Below are positions 43,283-53,153 of a stretch of DNA of 64,000 bases, one piece after another; within the stretch, counting starts at the first letter, position 1; each line of letters begins with the position of its first letter. The DNA comes from Flavobacterium sp. W4I14. GTDB taxonomy: Bacteria > Bacteroidota > Bacteroidia > Sphingobacteriales > Sphingobacteriaceae. Both the position numbers and the translations under genes were made by a program. The notes under the pieces were generated by a model. It searched no databases and was not told the origin of the DNA. It saw nothing but the letters and a program-made list of their open reading frames with translations. The stretch spans positions 434,001-498,000 of the forward strand of contig JAUSZU010000001.1 of NCBI GenBank assembly GCA_030817875.1, read 5' to 3'.

Positions 43283-44263
43283 ATGAAATACCTAATCTCA
43301 TCTCTTTTACTTTTATCTGGACTTACTTCTTTAGCTCAAGATACTAAAACGATTAAGCAATCTAGAAATCCAATATTTCAAGGTTGGTATGCAGACCCTG
43401 ATGCTGCTATTTTTAACAATAAGTATTGGGTTTATCCCACTTATTCGGCCAGGTATAAAGAGCAGGTTTTTTTAGATGCCTTTTCATCAGACAACTTGGT
43501 GAAATGGAAAAAACACCCGCATATTTTAGATACTGCCGCTGTAAAATGGGCCAACAAAGCCATGTGGGCCCCGGCAATTGTTCAAAAAGACAAAAAGTAT
43601 TACCTGTTTTTTGGTGCTAACGATATTCAGAGTGATAAAGAAATTGGTGGAATTGGCGTAGCCGTTGCCGATAAACCAGAGGGACCATATAAAGATCATT
43701 TAGGCAAGCCATTGGTTGATAAATTCCATAATGGTGCACAACCCATTGATCAGTTTGTATTTAAAGATAAAGACGGCCAGTATTATTTAATTTATGGTGG
43801 CTGGAAACACTGCAATATTGCAAAGTTGAATAAAGATTTTACAGGCTTTTTGCCTTTTGAAGATGGTACAACCTTTAAAGAAATCACGCCTGATAATTAT
43901 GTAGAAGGTCCATATATGTTCATCAGAAATGGTAAATATTATTTCATGTGGAGCGAAGGTGGCTGGACTGGTCCCGATTATTCAGTAGCTTATGCCGTTG
44001 GCAATTCGCCATTTGGGCCATTTAAAAGGATTGGCAAAATATTAAAACAAGATGCCTCCATCGCTACCGGCGCAGGCCACCACTCTGTAATTATCAACGA
44101 GAAAAAAGGACAATATTACATTGTTTACCACCGCCGCCCCTTAACCGAAACTGATGGCAATCATCGTGTTACCTGTATTGATGAAATGAAGTTTGATGCA
44201 GATGGTAATATTCTTCCCGTAAAAATTACAAATGAAGGGGTAAAAGCCCAGAAAGTTAAATAG
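43283..44263 (+). CDS. Glycoside hydrolase family 43
   Basis: This 326-residue secreted five-bladed propeller enzyme is of the GH43 type (arabinofuranosidase or xylosidase). Signal peptide is 1-18 (TSLAQ cleavage region). The catalytic set is visible: general base Asp in WYADPD (38-40), the pKa-modulating Asp D156 in QPIDQF, and the acid Glu E208 in YVEGPYMF. WAPAIV near 95-100 is the family blade motif. Likely it acts in the periplasm on plant hemicellulose or pectin side chains. No SusCD pair or other CAZyme adjoins it, so it is not in a typical utilisation locus. Confidence 0.93.
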   Translation: MKYLISSLLLLSGLTSLAQDTKTIKQSRNPIFQGWYADPDAAIFNNKYWVYPTYSARYKEQVFLDAFSSDNLVKWKKHPHILDTAAVKWANKAMWAPAIVQKDKKYYLFFGANDIQSDKEIGGIGVAVADKPEGPYKDHLGKPLVDKFHNGAQPIDQFVFKDKDGQYYLIYGGWKHCNIAKLNKDFTGFLPFEDGTTFKEITPDNYVEGPYMFIRNGKYYFMWSEGGWTGPDYSVAYAVGNSPFGPFKRIGKILKQDASIATGAGHHSVIINEKKGQYYIVYHRRPLTETDGNHRVTCIDEMKFDADGNILPVKITNEGVKAQKVK

Positions 44264-44282
44264 TTGCTGTCAGCTGGAGATT

Positions 44283-45530
44283 TTATTCAATTTCCAGCTG
44301 AGCTTCACTTTTTTGCAAAATAGTTTTTGCCTGCTTTTTATTCAGTGTATTAAACCCCCAGGTGCATAATAAAAGCATACAGGCCAGTCCGAACCACAGC
44401 CAGTTATAACCGAAATTTTTGGCAATGAAGAAGCCAAACAATGGGCCAATAACCTGCGCGCACGACCAGCTCAAGGTATAGCCTGCTGCATATAAGCCTC
44501 TGTTATGTTCGTTACTTCTGCTAATTACGATGGTGTTTATAAACGGTAAGGTGAGCATCTCTCCGCAGGTAAAAACGACAATGGTAAGTACTGCTGCAAC
44601 AATATGGAAACTAACCGGGGCACTTAAAATGATGTATGAAATTGAAAATAGAACCGCACCAACTGTAATAAAAAACATGGGTGATCTTTTTGCTTCAATC
44701 TTGTTGATCATAATCATTTCAAACAAAGCGATTACAGCCCCGTTAAGGCCTATTATAATTCCAATCTGAAATTCATCAATATGCCATTGTTCCTTAAAAA
44801 ATACCGGAACAACCCTAAACATTAAAAAAGCGCAGGTAATAAAAACCGTAGTAAGAAGAATGAACTTTACATAGAAAACATCTTCCCAAGGTTTCAGAAT
44901 GACCATATTGCTAGCGTTTTCTTTAGCCTTTTTAATAAAATCTTTCACTTGCGGCAAAAACGATAGGATTAATAAACCAACAATAATGCTTACCCCACCT
45001 TCAACAATAAACAAAAGCTTATAATTAATTGAAGCAATAATCCCTGCCAAACTAATGCCTACCGACCAACCGATGTTTACTGCAAGCCTATTTAAAGAGT
45101 ACGATCTTGTTGTAGTGCCTTCTGCAGCGTAGTGTGCAACAGCCGTAAAATTTGCCGGGCGGAATGCCTCAGAAAAAAAGCTGATGACAACAGTTAAAAT
45201 GCATAAACTGTAAAAGTGAGTAATGGTAGAAAAGAGGATGAAAAGTAAACCGCCTACTATCGATGAAAGGATCTGTACCGGGCGGAAACCAATCATATCG
45301 GTCAATTTTCCTCCTGTTGCCGAACCCAGAATTGAACCTACGCCAAATAAAGTGATGATTAACCCAGCGTCCATTTCCGGGCGATGTAAACTTTGGGTAA
45401 CGTACAAGCCCATAAATGGAACAGCCATGCTCCCACATCTGTTAAACATCATCACAATGCTCAATAGCCAGGTTTCTCTGCTTAATCCGCTGAATGATGT
45501 TTTATAGGTGTTATAAATAAGTTTGAACAT
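44283..45530 (-). CDS. MFS transporter
   Basis: This 415-residue major facilitator has 12 predicted helices. The cytoplasmic loop 2-3 motif appears as GSATGGKLTDMIGFRPV near 67-83, a form of G-x3-D-x2-G-x-R-x. The central loop is Lys-rich (VKDFIKKAKENAS near 195-208). It resembles the drug-efflux MDR group such as MdtH/YttB, but the substrate cannot be told. It is convergent with the GH43 gene, 19 bp away. A 9-bp stem TCAGCTGGA/TCCAGCTGA (44270-44301) lies over its stop. Confidence 0.88.
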   Translation of the reverse strand: MFKLIYNTYKTSFSGLSRETWLLSIVMMFNRCGSMAVPFMGLYVTQSLHRPEMDAGLIITLFGVGSILGSATGGKLTDMIGFRPVQILSSIVGGLLFILFSTITHFYSLCILTVVISFFSEAFRPANFTAVAHYAAEGTTTRSYSLNRLAVNIGWSVGISLAGIIASINYKLLFIVEGGVSIIVGLLILSFLPQVKDFIKKAKENASNMVILKPWEDVFYVKFILLTTVFITCAFLMFRVVPVFFKEQWHIDEFQIGIIIGLNGAVIALFEMIMINKIEAKRSPMFFITVGAVLFSISYIILSAPVSFHIVAAVLTIVVFTCGEMLTLPFINTIVISRSNEHNRGLYAAGYTLSWSCAQVIGPLFGFFIAKNFGYNWLWFGLACMLLLCTWGFNTLNKKQAKTILQKSEAQLEIE

Positions 45531-45671
45531 GCTGTATTTAGATGCAGTAAAAATAGTAAAAGCCAGATATTAATTAATCATCTGAATTCAATATCCGCTT
45601 GTTGGATTAAAAAATATGAGCAGAAAAATATCCCATAATTTTTCACAAATTTGCATCCGGAAACCGATCAA

Positions 45672-46568
45672 ATGCCGCCAGAGAAAAGAACCCCAATAAA
45701 CAAGACCCCAGTTGCCAAAAAACCTGCCGTTAGGAAACCTGTTACCAGAAAACCCACAACAGGCAGAAAAAAGAAAGGTGGTATTTCGGTTCAACTTAAA
45801 TTGGTTATTGCAGGTTTATTGTTGATTTTGCTTTCTCCATTTTACTACGGTTATGTTTTAAGAAGTTTTGTGGCTACCTGGCGCTGGGTTAAAGATTGGG
45901 GGCAAGATCCAAATTACAGAACTTACGAAAGTTTTAACATCAAAATCCCCAAAAAATATACCGTTCACGGTATCGATGTTTCCTACTATCAGGGTAAAAT
46001 AAACTGGCAAAAAGTAAAGGAAATGAAAGAGGATGAGGTTAGTATCCGTTTTGCCTTTATCAAAGCCACAGAAGGATTAATGCTGGTTGATCCCTATTTT
46101 CAGCGCAATTGGCGTGAAGCCCCAAAAGCAGGAATTCTTTGTGGTGCATATCACTTTTTCAGACCAAAAAAGGACGGTAAAACACAGGCTAAATTTTTCT
46201 TACAGGTGGTGAATATCGAGAAAGGCGACTTACCGCCAGTTGTGGATATTGAATCGTTGGATGGCGTTTCTCCTTTAAAAATGAGGGCGGAACTTTCCGA
46301 TTTTCTCAATTATGTAGAAATGAAAACCAAAGTTAGGCCAATTGTTTACACCGGACTTAAATTTTATGAAGATTATTTAGTCGATCATTTTGATGATTAT
46401 CCTCTGTGGATTGCCCACTATTATCAACCAAAATTAAGAATGGATAAAAGCCGTTGGAAGTTTTGGCAGCACTCTGATAAAGCCAAAATTAACGGCATCG
46501 GTCATGTAGTCGATTTTAATGCTTTTAATGGAGATAGTTTAGCGTTAGATAGGCTATTAGTTCATTAG
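45672..46568 (+). CDS. GH25 lysozyme, membrane-anchored
   Basis: This 298-residue GH25 (Chalaropsis-type) muramidase hydrolyses the glycan strands of peptidoglycan. A basic, Pro/Lys-rich cytoplasmic head (1-38, repeated RKP words) leads into one membrane helix (about 43-63), so the enzyme domain faces the periplasm. Catalytic residues are seen in GIDVS (D102), KATEG (E134) and the VDIE pair D192/E194. The ATG at 45672 is favoured over a TTG seven codons earlier. The last codons (LLVH, stop) fall in a TTCATTAG-type heptad array, so the C-terminus may be repeat-derived. Confidence 0.92.
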   Translation: MPPEKRTPINKTPVAKKPAVRKPVTRKPTTGRKKKGGISVQLKLVIAGLLLILLSPFYYGYVLRSFVATWRWVKDWGQDPNYRTYESFNIKIPKKYTVHGIDVSYYQGKINWQKVKEMKEDEVSIRFAFIKATEGLMLVDPYFQRNWREAPKAGILCGAYHFFRPKKDGKTQAKFFLQVVNIEKGDLPPVVDIESLDGVSPLKMRAELSDFLNYVEMKTKVRPIVYTGLKFYEDYLVDHFDDYPLWIAHYYQPKLRMDKSRWKFWQHSDKAKINGIGHVVDFNAFNGDSLALDRLLVH

Positions 46569-46610
46569 TCATTAGTTCAACGGTCATTGGTTCACTAGTC
46601 ATTAGTAATA
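46557..46610. repeat. Degenerate array of alternating 8- and 7-bp words
   Basis: TAGTTCAT, TAGTCAT, TAGTTCAA, CGGTCAT, TGGTTCAC, TAGTCAT and TAGTAAT follow one another, a 15-bp higher-order period. It starts inside the last codons of the GH25 gene. It resembles TTAGTCATT-type repeats of filamentous cyanobacteria. Confidence 0.88.
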
Positions 46611-46719
46611 TACTTCGCCAATCGTCATCTTGAACTTGCTTTAGGATCTATTATATGTGATTTTACAATCCTTTAATTGTTTAAATCGATTGTTCCAGGC
46701 CATTTGAAAATATACAGGA

Positions 46720-46794
46720 AAACTAATGAATAATGAATTACTTTAGTACGCTCGCTAGAAAACTAATAAACTATTGACTAATGAACAATTGAAC
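46720..46794. repeat. Degenerate heptad array, two blocks
   Basis: Block 1 (46720-46740) is AAACTAA, TGAATAA, TGAATTA. Block 2 (46760-46794) is AAACTAA, TAAACTA, TTGACTA, ATGAACA, ATTGAAC. Block 2 ends on the first base of the dipeptide-epimerase stop codon (minus strand, 46794-46796). Confidence 0.85.
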
Positions 46795-47891
46795 TAAATG
46801 GTCCAACTTTCACATTTTTCTAAGAAAAATTCATCAGCCTCTGCACCAATACCAATTTCTTCAGGAACATCAAGGAAGTATCCATTATAAGTGAGGCCAC
46901 CAACAACAGGATCGACCAAATGGCCCAGCAAGGCAGTATCTAAATCAAAAAACTCCACATTAGGGCTGGCCAATGCAAAATGTAGGTTGGCGCTTAAAGC
47001 AATCCTGGTTTCGAGCATACTTCCAATCATACATTTTACGCCGCGTTGTAAGGCTTCCTCATGGATTTTTTGCGCTTCTAAAATGCCTCCGGATTTCGAA
47101 AATTTAATGTTTAAATAAGTTGTAGACTGGCTATTGATCAGTTTACGTGCATCGTGATGGTTGTAACAGCTTTCGTCGGCCATGAGCTTAATCGGTGAAT
47201 TTACATTTAATTCAGGCAGTTTATCATCATACCAGGTGCGCATAGGTTGTTCGCAAAACTCAATATTGTATTTTTCTAGCTCACCTAAAGCAAATAAAGC
47301 ATCATCAAAACTCCAGCCCTGATTGGCATCCAGGCGTAAAATCAAATCTTCGCCTACTGCTTCGCGGATATGTTTTACCCTTTCTATATCATCATGTACT
47401 TTTTTGCCCAGTTTAATCTTTAGGATGCGGCAGCCCTGGCTTTTATATTTCAACGCTGTTACTGCCATTCCGGCCGGTGTGTCGATACCAATGGTCATAT
47501 CAGTTTCTATGGTGCGTTTGGTTCCACCAAGAAATTTATACAATGGTAATTTTGCATTTTTGGCTGCAATATCAAATAACGCCATGTCGAAAGCACTTTT
47601 AATGGTATTGTTGTGATCGGCATAACCCAATAAATCATTCATTCGTTCCGGAATTTCTAAGGGATCTTTCCCTTTTAAAATGGCGGCGAAGTCTTTAGCC
47701 ATCGCAATGCAGGTTTCCTGCGTTTCACCCACAATCATCGGGAAAGCAGAACATTCTCCAATGCCGTGAATGCCCGTATCGGTAAAAATTCTGATTAATA
47801 CATTCTGGGCAAAATGCATGGTTCCGGTTGCAATAACAAAAGGTTCCATCGGTATGCTAAAGCGGTATATTTCGGTATGGGCGATTTTCAT
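46794..47891 (-). CDS. L-Ala-D/L-Glu (dipeptide) epimerase
   Basis: This 365-residue enolase-superfamily enzyme (muconate-lactonising subgroup) epimerises the second residue of dipeptides such as the murein-derived L-Ala-D-Glu. From the ATG at 47891, the first catalytic Lys pair K-x-K is K158/K160 in ILKIKLGKK. The metal ligands are D188 (LDANQGW), E214 (CEQPM) and D239 (MADES), and the second catalytic Lys is K263 in NIKFSKSGG. The C-terminal DxD-type motif (EFFDLDTALL) typical of dipeptide epimerases is present. An upstream Met gives a 13-residue extension of doubtful use. Close to a GH25 lysozyme, it fits murein recycling. Confidence 0.9.
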   Translation of the reverse strand: MKIAHTEIYRFSIPMEPFVIATGTMHFAQNVLIRIFTDTGIHGIGECSAFPMIVGETQETCIAMAKDFAAILKGKDPLEIPERMNDLLGYADHNNTIKSAFDMALFDIAAKNAKLPLYKFLGGTKRTIETDMTIGIDTPAGMAVTALKYKSQGCRILKIKLGKKVHDDIERVKHIREAVGEDLILRLDANQGWSFDDALFALGELEKYNIEFCEQPMRTWYDDKLPELNVNSPIKLMADESCYNHHDARKLINSQSTTYLNIKFSKSGGILEAQKIHEEALQRGVKCMIGSMLETRIALSANLHFALASPNVEFFDLDTALLGHLVDPVVGGLTYNGYFLDVPEEIGIGAEADEFFLEKCESWTI

Positions 47892-48020
47892 TGTTGTAAG
47901 CTTAGATTTCCAACTAAAGTATAAAAACAAAAACTAAATCGAAACAGGTTTGTAGATTATTAATAGATTTACGCCTCAAATTAAAATTCCTTTTTCCCGC
48001 TTACATTTTATATAGCAGCC

Positions 48021-50030
48021 ATGTCTGATACAAATAACCTAATCCATGCTTCTTCGCCATATTTGTTGCAACATGCCCATAATCCTGTTAATTGGTACGA
48101 ATGGGGCGCAGAAGCGTTAGAAAAGGCAAAAACGGAAAATAAACTTATATTGGTGAGCATTGGCTATTCGGCCTGCCATTGGTGCCACGTAATGGAACGC
48201 GAAAGTTTCGAGAACCACGAAGTGGCTGAGGTGATGAACCGTCATTTTATCTGCATTAAGGTTGATCGGGAGGAGCGTCCGGATATTGATCAGATTTATA
48301 TGTATGCCATCCAGCTCATGACAGGCAGTGGAGGCTGGCCTTTAAACTGTATCTGCTTGCCCGATCAGCGACCAATTTATGGCGGAACCTATTTCAGGAA
48401 AAATGATTGGATCAATATTCTGGAAAATGTTGCTGCACTTTGGGCAAATGAACCCGATAAGGCTATCCAATATGCTGAACGGTTAACTTCGGGTATTAAA
48501 GACAGTGAAAAGATAATCCCTGCAGTAACAGCAGAAGAGTATACCCATGAACATTTAACTGAAATTATCGATCCCTGGAAACGTCATTTCGATATTGGTT
48601 ATGGAGGTTATAACCGCGCTCCAAAATTTCCTTTACCCAATAATTGGGTATTTTTATTGCGGTATGGCTTTTTAAAAGATGATGAATCTGTTTTTACAGC
48701 GGTTTGTCATACACTCGAAGAAATGAGCCGAGGCGGTATTTATGATCAGATTGGTGGCGGATTTGCCCGTTATTCGGTTGATGATAGATGGCATGTGCCA
48801 CATTTCGAAAAGATGCTTTACGATAACGCTCAGCTCATCAGTTTATACACAGAGGCTTATCAGTGTACCAAATTCGATTCGTTTAAACAAACAGTAGTTG
48901 AAACCATAAATTGGGTTTTTAAGGAGATGACTTCAGCCGATGGATTGTTTTATTCAGCACTTGATGCAGATAGCGAGGGGGTAGAGGGCAAATTTTATGT
49001 GTGGGATAAAGCAGAATTCGATCAGGTTTTGGGAGAAGATGCCAAATTAATCGGCGCTTACTACAACATTACCGAAGAAGGTAACTGGGAAGAAGAACAA
49101 ACCAATATTTTGCGCAAAACCATCAGCGATGAAGATCTGCTTGCGAAATTTGATATTGATGCAGAGCAGCTTTATGATAAAGTAAACTCAGCTAAAGAAA
49201 AATTATTGGCTGTGCGGAGCAAAAGAATCAGGCCAGGCTTGGATGATAAATGTTTAACTGCCTGGAATGGTATGATGATTAAAGCTTTGGCTGATGCCGC
49301 AGAGGTACTGAGTCATGAGCCATATTATGAGAAAGCCTCAGTAGCGGCCAATTTTATTTTAAATCACTTAAAATCAGAAAATGGTGGCTTATACCGCAAT
49401 TATAAAAACGGAAAGGCTTCTATTACAGGCTTCTTAGATGATTATGCCTTTTTTATTGAAGCGCTGATTGCCCTATACGAAGCTGATTTTGATGAAAAAT
49501 GGTTAGAAGAGGCGAAATCATTGACCGATTATGTGATCGCTAATTTTACGGATGCAGATTCGCCGATGTTTTTCTATACCTCAGCTGAAAGTGAAGATTT
49601 AATTGCCCGTAAACATGAAGTAATGGATAATGTAATTCCCGCTTCAAATTCTACAATGGCGCAGAATTTGAAAAAATTGGGTTTGCTTTTCGATATTGAA
49701 CAATATGCCGAAAAAGCGGCAGAAATGCTTGCTGCGGTTCAGCCGAAGATCAAAAGTTATGGTTCTGCCTACTCAAACTGGGCTATTCAACTGTTAAACG
49801 AAATTTACGGTATAAACGAAATTGCCATTACCGGTTTAGAAACCGATAGTATTAAGTTAGCATTAAGCGGACATTATATTCCGAACAAAATTACATTGGG
49901 CGGAACAAAAAGTAACCTGCCGCTGTTAAAAGGTAAGCAAAGCAATGAAACAAAAGTTTATATTTGCCGAAATAAAGTATGCCAGTTGCCGGTTAACACT
50001 GTTGAGGACGCATTAGAGTATTTACAATAA
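48021..50030 (+). CDS. Thioredoxin-domain protein, DUF255 (YyaL/SPATA20-like)
   Basis: This 669-residue cytoplasmic protein has an N-terminal thioredoxin-like domain (DUF255) joined to an (alpha/alpha)6-barrel like N-acylglucosamine epimerases. The N-terminal signature [12 protein letters not shown] is at 18-29 and the active-site-like C52-H-W-C55 in [16 protein letters not shown] follows. [11 protein letters not shown] and SGGWPLNC complete the thioredoxin half. Barrel motifs include [15 protein letters not shown] and [13 protein letters not shown]. The family is widespread with no settled function. It is followed 10 bp later by the FKBP gene, so the two form an operon. Confidence 0.92.
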   Translation: MSDTNNLIHASSPYLLQHAHNPVNWYEWGAEALEKAKTENKLILVSIGYSACHWCHVMERESFENHEVAEVMNRHFICIKVDREERPDIDQIYMYAIQLMTGSGGWPLNCICLPDQRPIYGGTYFRKNDWINILENVAALWANEPDKAIQYAERLTSGIKDSEKIIPAVTAEEYTHEHLTEIIDPWKRHFDIGYGGYNRAPKFPLPNNWVFLLRYGFLKDDESVFTAVCHTLEEMSRGGIYDQIGGGFARYSVDDRWHVPHFEKMLYDNAQLISLYTEAYQCTKFDSFKQTVVETINWVFKEMTSADGLFYSALDADSEGVEGKFYVWDKAEFDQVLGEDAKLIGAYYNITEEGNWEEEQTNILRKTISDEDLLAKFDIDAEQLYDKVNSAKEKLLAVRSKRIRPGLDDKCLTAWNGMMIKALADAAEVLSHEPYYEKASVAANFILNHLKSENGGLYRNYKNGKASITGFLDDYAFFIEALIALYEADFDEKWLEEAKSLTDYVIANFTDADSPMFFYTSAESEDLIARKHEVMDNVIPASNSTMAQNLKKLGLLFDIEQYAEKAAEMLAAVQPKIKSYGSAYSNWAIQLLNEIYGINEIAITGLETDSIKLALSGHYIPNKITLGGTKSNLPLLKGKQSNETKVYICRNKVCQLPVNTVEDALEYLQ

Positions 50031-50040
50031 ATTAATTTAA

Positions 50041-50547
50041 ATGAATATTTCACCAAACTCTGTAGTAGCGTTAACTTACGAATTGCATACTACTAACGAA
50101 GAAGGACAACAAGTTTTTGTAGAAAAAGCTGACGAACAAAATCCTTTAGTATTTTTATATGGCGTTGGCATGATGTTGCCTAAATTTGAAGAACATTTAA
50201 CTGGTTTAAAAACTGGTGATGAATATGGCTTCGAGCTATCTGCAGCAGATGGTTATGGTGATATCGATCCAGGTGCTTTTGCCGACCTTCCAAAAACCAT
50301 GTTTACTGAAGCTGGTGGCGAATTGCCAAATGTAGGTGATGTAATTCCTTTACAAGATAATAATGGTAACCAGTTTAGAGCAGGTGTTACCGCTGTTCAC
50401 GACGAAACCATTTCAGTAGATTTAAACCACCCAATGGCTGGTAAAAACTTAGTGTTTAGCGGTGTGATTTTAAATGTACGTGAAGCTACTCAAGATGAAT
50501 TGGCTCATGGTCATGCTCATGGAGCTGATGGTCATTCAGGTCACTAA
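50041..50547 (+). CDS. FKBP-type peptidyl-prolyl isomerase, SlyD-like
   Basis: This 168-residue SlyD-type isomerase accelerates proline isomerisation and has a chaperone insert. Seen: NSVVALTYELHT at 6-17, LVFLYGVGMMLPKFEEHLTGLKTGDEYGF (in words: PLVFLYGVG and LPKFEEHL), the insert-in-flap region of about 75-125, and DLNHPMAGKNLVFSGVIL near 131-148. The C-terminus is a His-rich tail (HGHAHGADGHSGH), likely metal-binding as in SlyD. No signal peptide, so cytoplasmic. It is co-transcribed with the DUF255 gene and ends before a long perfect hairpin. Confidence 0.93.
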   Translation: MNISPNSVVALTYELHTTNEEGQQVFVEKADEQNPLVFLYGVGMMLPKFEEHLTGLKTGDEYGFELSAADGYGDIDPGAFADLPKTMFTEAGGELPNVGDVIPLQDNNGNQFRAGVTAVHDETISVDLNHPMAGKNLVFSGVILNVREATQDELAHGHAHGADGHSGH

Positions 50548-50565
50548 TTATAGATAAGCGATTTC

Positions 50566-50616
50566 AAAGAAGTCAAGTTTTAAATAGCAAATTGCCGTTT
50601 AAAACTTGACTTCTTT
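50566..50616. terminator. Perfect 19-bp hairpin between convergent genes
   Basis: AAAGAAGTCAAGTTTTAAA (50566-50584) and its exact reverse complement (50598-50616) flank a 13-nt loop. A poly-A/T flank is weak on both strands. It could act as a bidirectional terminator for the FKBP and Uma2 genes. Confidence 0.6.
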
Positions 50617-50632
50617 CGTTGATATCCACGTT

Positions 50633-51262
50633 TTAATCTTGAAAAACCTCATCTAAAATGAGTTTAAAGCCTGGTATAATCGTTGTGGTTACCTCTTCGC
50701 CCTCAGTAAGTAGTTTTGTAGGTTGAAACTTGCCATTATTATCGAGGATATATCTGAAAAATGTTTTTTCCGAAGAGCTTACAATCCAGTATTCTTTAAC
50801 ACCTGCTTCTTCATAAACTTCGTATTTATTGATCAGTTCTTTTTTATTGTTGCCAGGTGATAAAATCTCGACAACAATATCGGGTGCGCCAATACATCCA
50901 CGCTTATCGAGCTTAGTCGGATCGCAAATTACAACTATATCTGGTTGCACTACGGTGAAAACTTCTTTGTCATCTACATTTTTCCTTGCTAGACGTACAT
51001 CAAAAGGTGCTGCATACACTTCACATTTATGGCTGTTGAATACGTTATAGATAGGATTAAAAATTCTTCCCGATATTTTTTGATGAATCCTGGAAGGAGC
51101 AGGGCTCATCTTGAAAATGTACCCTTTGATAATTTCTAAGCGCTCTTCAAATTCGAAGCGCATATAATCTGCATAACTATAAGTCGCAGAAAAATCGACC
51201 TCGTTAAGGGTTTTAATTGGAGGTTGCTCTTCTTCAGTAGGATATGGTTTGATATTCTTCAT
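50633..51262 (-). CDS. Uma2-family putative restriction-endonuclease-like protein
   Basis: This 209-residue Uma2 (DUF820) protein has a PD-(D/E)XK fold. Motifs: RFEFEERLEIIKG-type N-terminal Glu (about 36-48), the PDIVVICDPTKLDKRGC strand with the catalytic Asp (106-122), GAPDIVVEILSP with the Glu near 133, and the NKYEVYEEAGVKEYWIV helix/strand (words here KYEVYEEAGVKEYWIV). Uma2 proteins are highly expanded in cyanobacteria and present in some Bacteroidota; their targets are unknown. It is a monocistronic accessory gene. Confidence 0.9.
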   Translation of the reverse strand: MKNIKPYPTEEEQPPIKTLNEVDFSATYSYADYMRFEFEERLEIIKGYIFKMSPAPSRIHQKISGRIFNPIYNVFNSHKCEVYAAPFDVRLARKNVDDKEVFTVVQPDIVVICDPTKLDKRGCIGAPDIVVEILSPGNNKKELINKYEVYEEAGVKEYWIVSSSEKTFFRYILDNNGKFQPTKLLTEGEEVTTTIIPGFKLILDEVFQD

Positions 51263-51305
51263 ACGAGGTATTTAACCAAATATACTAAATATCTTAGTTT
51301 TTTTT

Positions 51306-52532
51306 CTAAAAATCGATCTTCAAACGCAGCCCGCCGTTGGTGAGGTTAAGGTTTTCTTTAGAGAAAGTTTTCATCGGCAGCCTTAAAAAAGGCTCGATGG
51401 CAATATTGTTCTTTTTGGATATTTTTTGTTTATAACCTAAAGAAAAATTATAAAACCCGATGTATTTATCAGGATCTATATTGGCTTCTGGCTGTGGTTC
51501 AGTAGTTTTTTCTTTTACAATTAATGTCTTCGAATCGGCATAGCCATTTGCTGTTGTGGTAGAAAAATTCTGCACCTGGTTTACAATGTAGTTGTTCTGC
51601 TGTGAGTTGTTTAAAACAGCCAGTGCAGAAACTCCTATATTGGTGTAGAGTTTATCACTAATATTATATTTTAATTCCAAAGGAACGTTAATTCCGCGTA
51701 CTTTAGCATCAACCGACTCGAGGTTTTTGCCCGATAAGGTTTGTGGTGCAGAAGCGTTTAACGACTCGGTGGTGCTAATAGAGGCATAAGAAATGCCAGA
51801 ACTTATTGATAATTTATTGGCAATAGCATACGACAAAGAAAAGCCATAGTTCATGGTTACTTTATTATCATTACCCATTGCTGGCGCAATATACACATCA
51901 GGCTGCCATTTAGAATTCTCGCTTGTTTTTGATGGCGATTTTTGTTGATTCGCATAACTATCCTGGGCAAGTAGTTTTTCAAAACTTGTTTGCGCAGTAG
52001 ATCGAGATTTCTTCTTTTCGGTTAAAATTTCAAACTGTTTTGTTTTTAGGTTTGAAAGATTAGCACCTGCAAGCTTATTATCTAAAAGGTTATCGTTTAC
52101 AGGATCTAATTGCGCTGATGTATTAATAAACGGATAACCGGTCTGCTCTGTTAATAATGGTTTTGTGCTTTCTGTAATTCTGGCTGGACGATTTGCCGCT
52201 AGGTTATTTACAGGGTTTGTACCATTATTTAATGAAGTAGCATTGGTTTTAGTTTCAATATCTGCATTTGTATTCGCATCGGCAGTAGCATTTTGCTGAG
52301 CTTTAGGTTTAGTTATTGCTACATCTTTTTTCTGATCTATATTATTGTTTTGCGCAAAAAATACACCTCCGAAGGCCAAAATTAAGGCAGCAGCAGCAGC
52401 CCACAAAGGCCAAAAAGCAATGCCTCTTCTTTTATTTTTTTTCTCCGAAAAGCGCTCCCAAGCACCATTAGGGTATGTTTCCTCATGGTTTTGGAGTTGC
52501 GCGGTGATATGCTCAATTAATTCCTTATCCAT
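51306..52532 (-). CDS. Transmembrane protein with C-terminal outer-membrane-barrel-like domain, downstream of ECF sigma
   Basis: This 408-residue protein has an N-terminal cytoplasmic segment (1-37, with NGAWERFSEKK as in anti-sigma-like proteins) followed by one membrane helix (38-60). A long Asn/Thr/Lys linker (about 62-190) follows. The C-terminal half (200-408) has beta-strands of alternating aromatic and polar residues ending in GLRLKIDF, like the PF13568-type porin barrel. The start overlaps the sigma stop by 8 bp, so it is translationally coupled and probably regulates or answers that sigma. Topology is odd: a barrel domain tethered to the inner membrane. Its real fold could instead be a periplasmic beta-sandwich. 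Confidence 0.72.
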   Translation of the reverse strand: MDKELIEHITAQLQNHEETYPNGAWERFSEKKNKRRGIAFWPLWAAAAALILAFGGVFFAQNNNIDQKKDVAITKPKAQQNATADANTNADIETKTNATSLNNGTNPVNNLAANRPARITESTKPLLTEQTGYPFINTSAQLDPVNDNLLDNKLAGANLSNLKTKQFEILTEKKKSRSTAQTSFEKLLAQDSYANQQKSPSKTSENSKWQPDVYIAPAMGNDNKVTMNYGFSLSYAIANKLSISSGISYASISTTESLNASAPQTLSGKNLESVDAKVRGINVPLELKYNISDKLYTNIGVSALAVLNNSQQNNYIVNQVQNFSTTTANGYADSKTLIVKEKTTEPQPEANIDPDKYIGFYNFSLGYKQKISKKNNIAIEPFLRLPMKTFSKENLNLTNGGLRLKIDF

Positions 52533-53109
52533 TTTTTTCGTATGAATTAACCATGGTATTTAGGTAAAGGGTACGTAACTTATTTTTAGAACGCGTAAGG
52601 TAAACACGACTGGAACTTTCAGGAATGTTTAACATCTTCGAAATTTCATCGTGGGCAAAGCCCTCAATTTCATATAAGTTAAATACCAGTCTCTGTGTAT
52701 CTGGTAAGTGATTTAGTAAATTCAAAATATCATTAACGTGTAGCTCCGAAGCGACCGAAACCTGGGTAACCGGATGTTCACTTTCTGCTAAATCATCAAC
52801 ATAAAACTGAACTTTCGAACTCCGTATTTTGTCTATTGCCGTCCGCGAAGCAATCTGGGCAATCCAGCCTTTAAACGATCGCTGTAACTCTTCCGGATTT
52901 TTTGGTGCTTTGAAGCCACCAACATGCTTAAAAATCTTGATAAAACTGTCATTTACAAGCTCTTCACTGTCAGAAGGGTTCTTGGTATACCTTAAAATAA
53001 TGCCCATTAAATAGCCATAAAATGATTTATACATCATTTCTTTGCAGCTATTGTCGTTTTTTACACAGCCTTTTAAAATTTCCTCAAAACTGAGTATTTT
53101 TTTTATCAC
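52525..53109 (-). CDS. ECF-type RNA polymerase sigma factor
   Basis: This 194-residue sigma-70-family ECF factor directs RNA polymerase to a small regulon. Region 2 contains YGYLMGIILRYTKNPSDSEELVNDSFIKIF (words GIILRYTKNPSDSEELV and DSFIKIF), and region 4 spans LPDTQRLVFNLYEIEGFAHDEISKMLN with its HTH, closed by PESSSRVYLTRSKNKLR. The start is a GTG at 53109. A good -7 box lies 45 bp upstream. The gene is followed by an overlapping membrane-protein gene, an anti-sigma-like arrangement. Confidence 0.93.
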   Translation of the reverse strand: MIKKILSFEEILKGCVKNDNSCKEMMYKSFYGYLMGIILRYTKNPSDSEELVNDSFIKIFKHVGGFKAPKNPEELQRSFKGWIAQIASRTAIDKIRSSKVQFYVDDLAESEHPVTQVSVASELHVNDILNLLNHLPDTQRLVFNLYEIEGFAHDEISKMLNIPESSSRVYLTRSKNKLRTLYLNTMVNSYEKNG

Positions 53110-53153
53110 CCCTGTAAAGGACTATTATTAAGGTTTATCATGATTAATTATTG

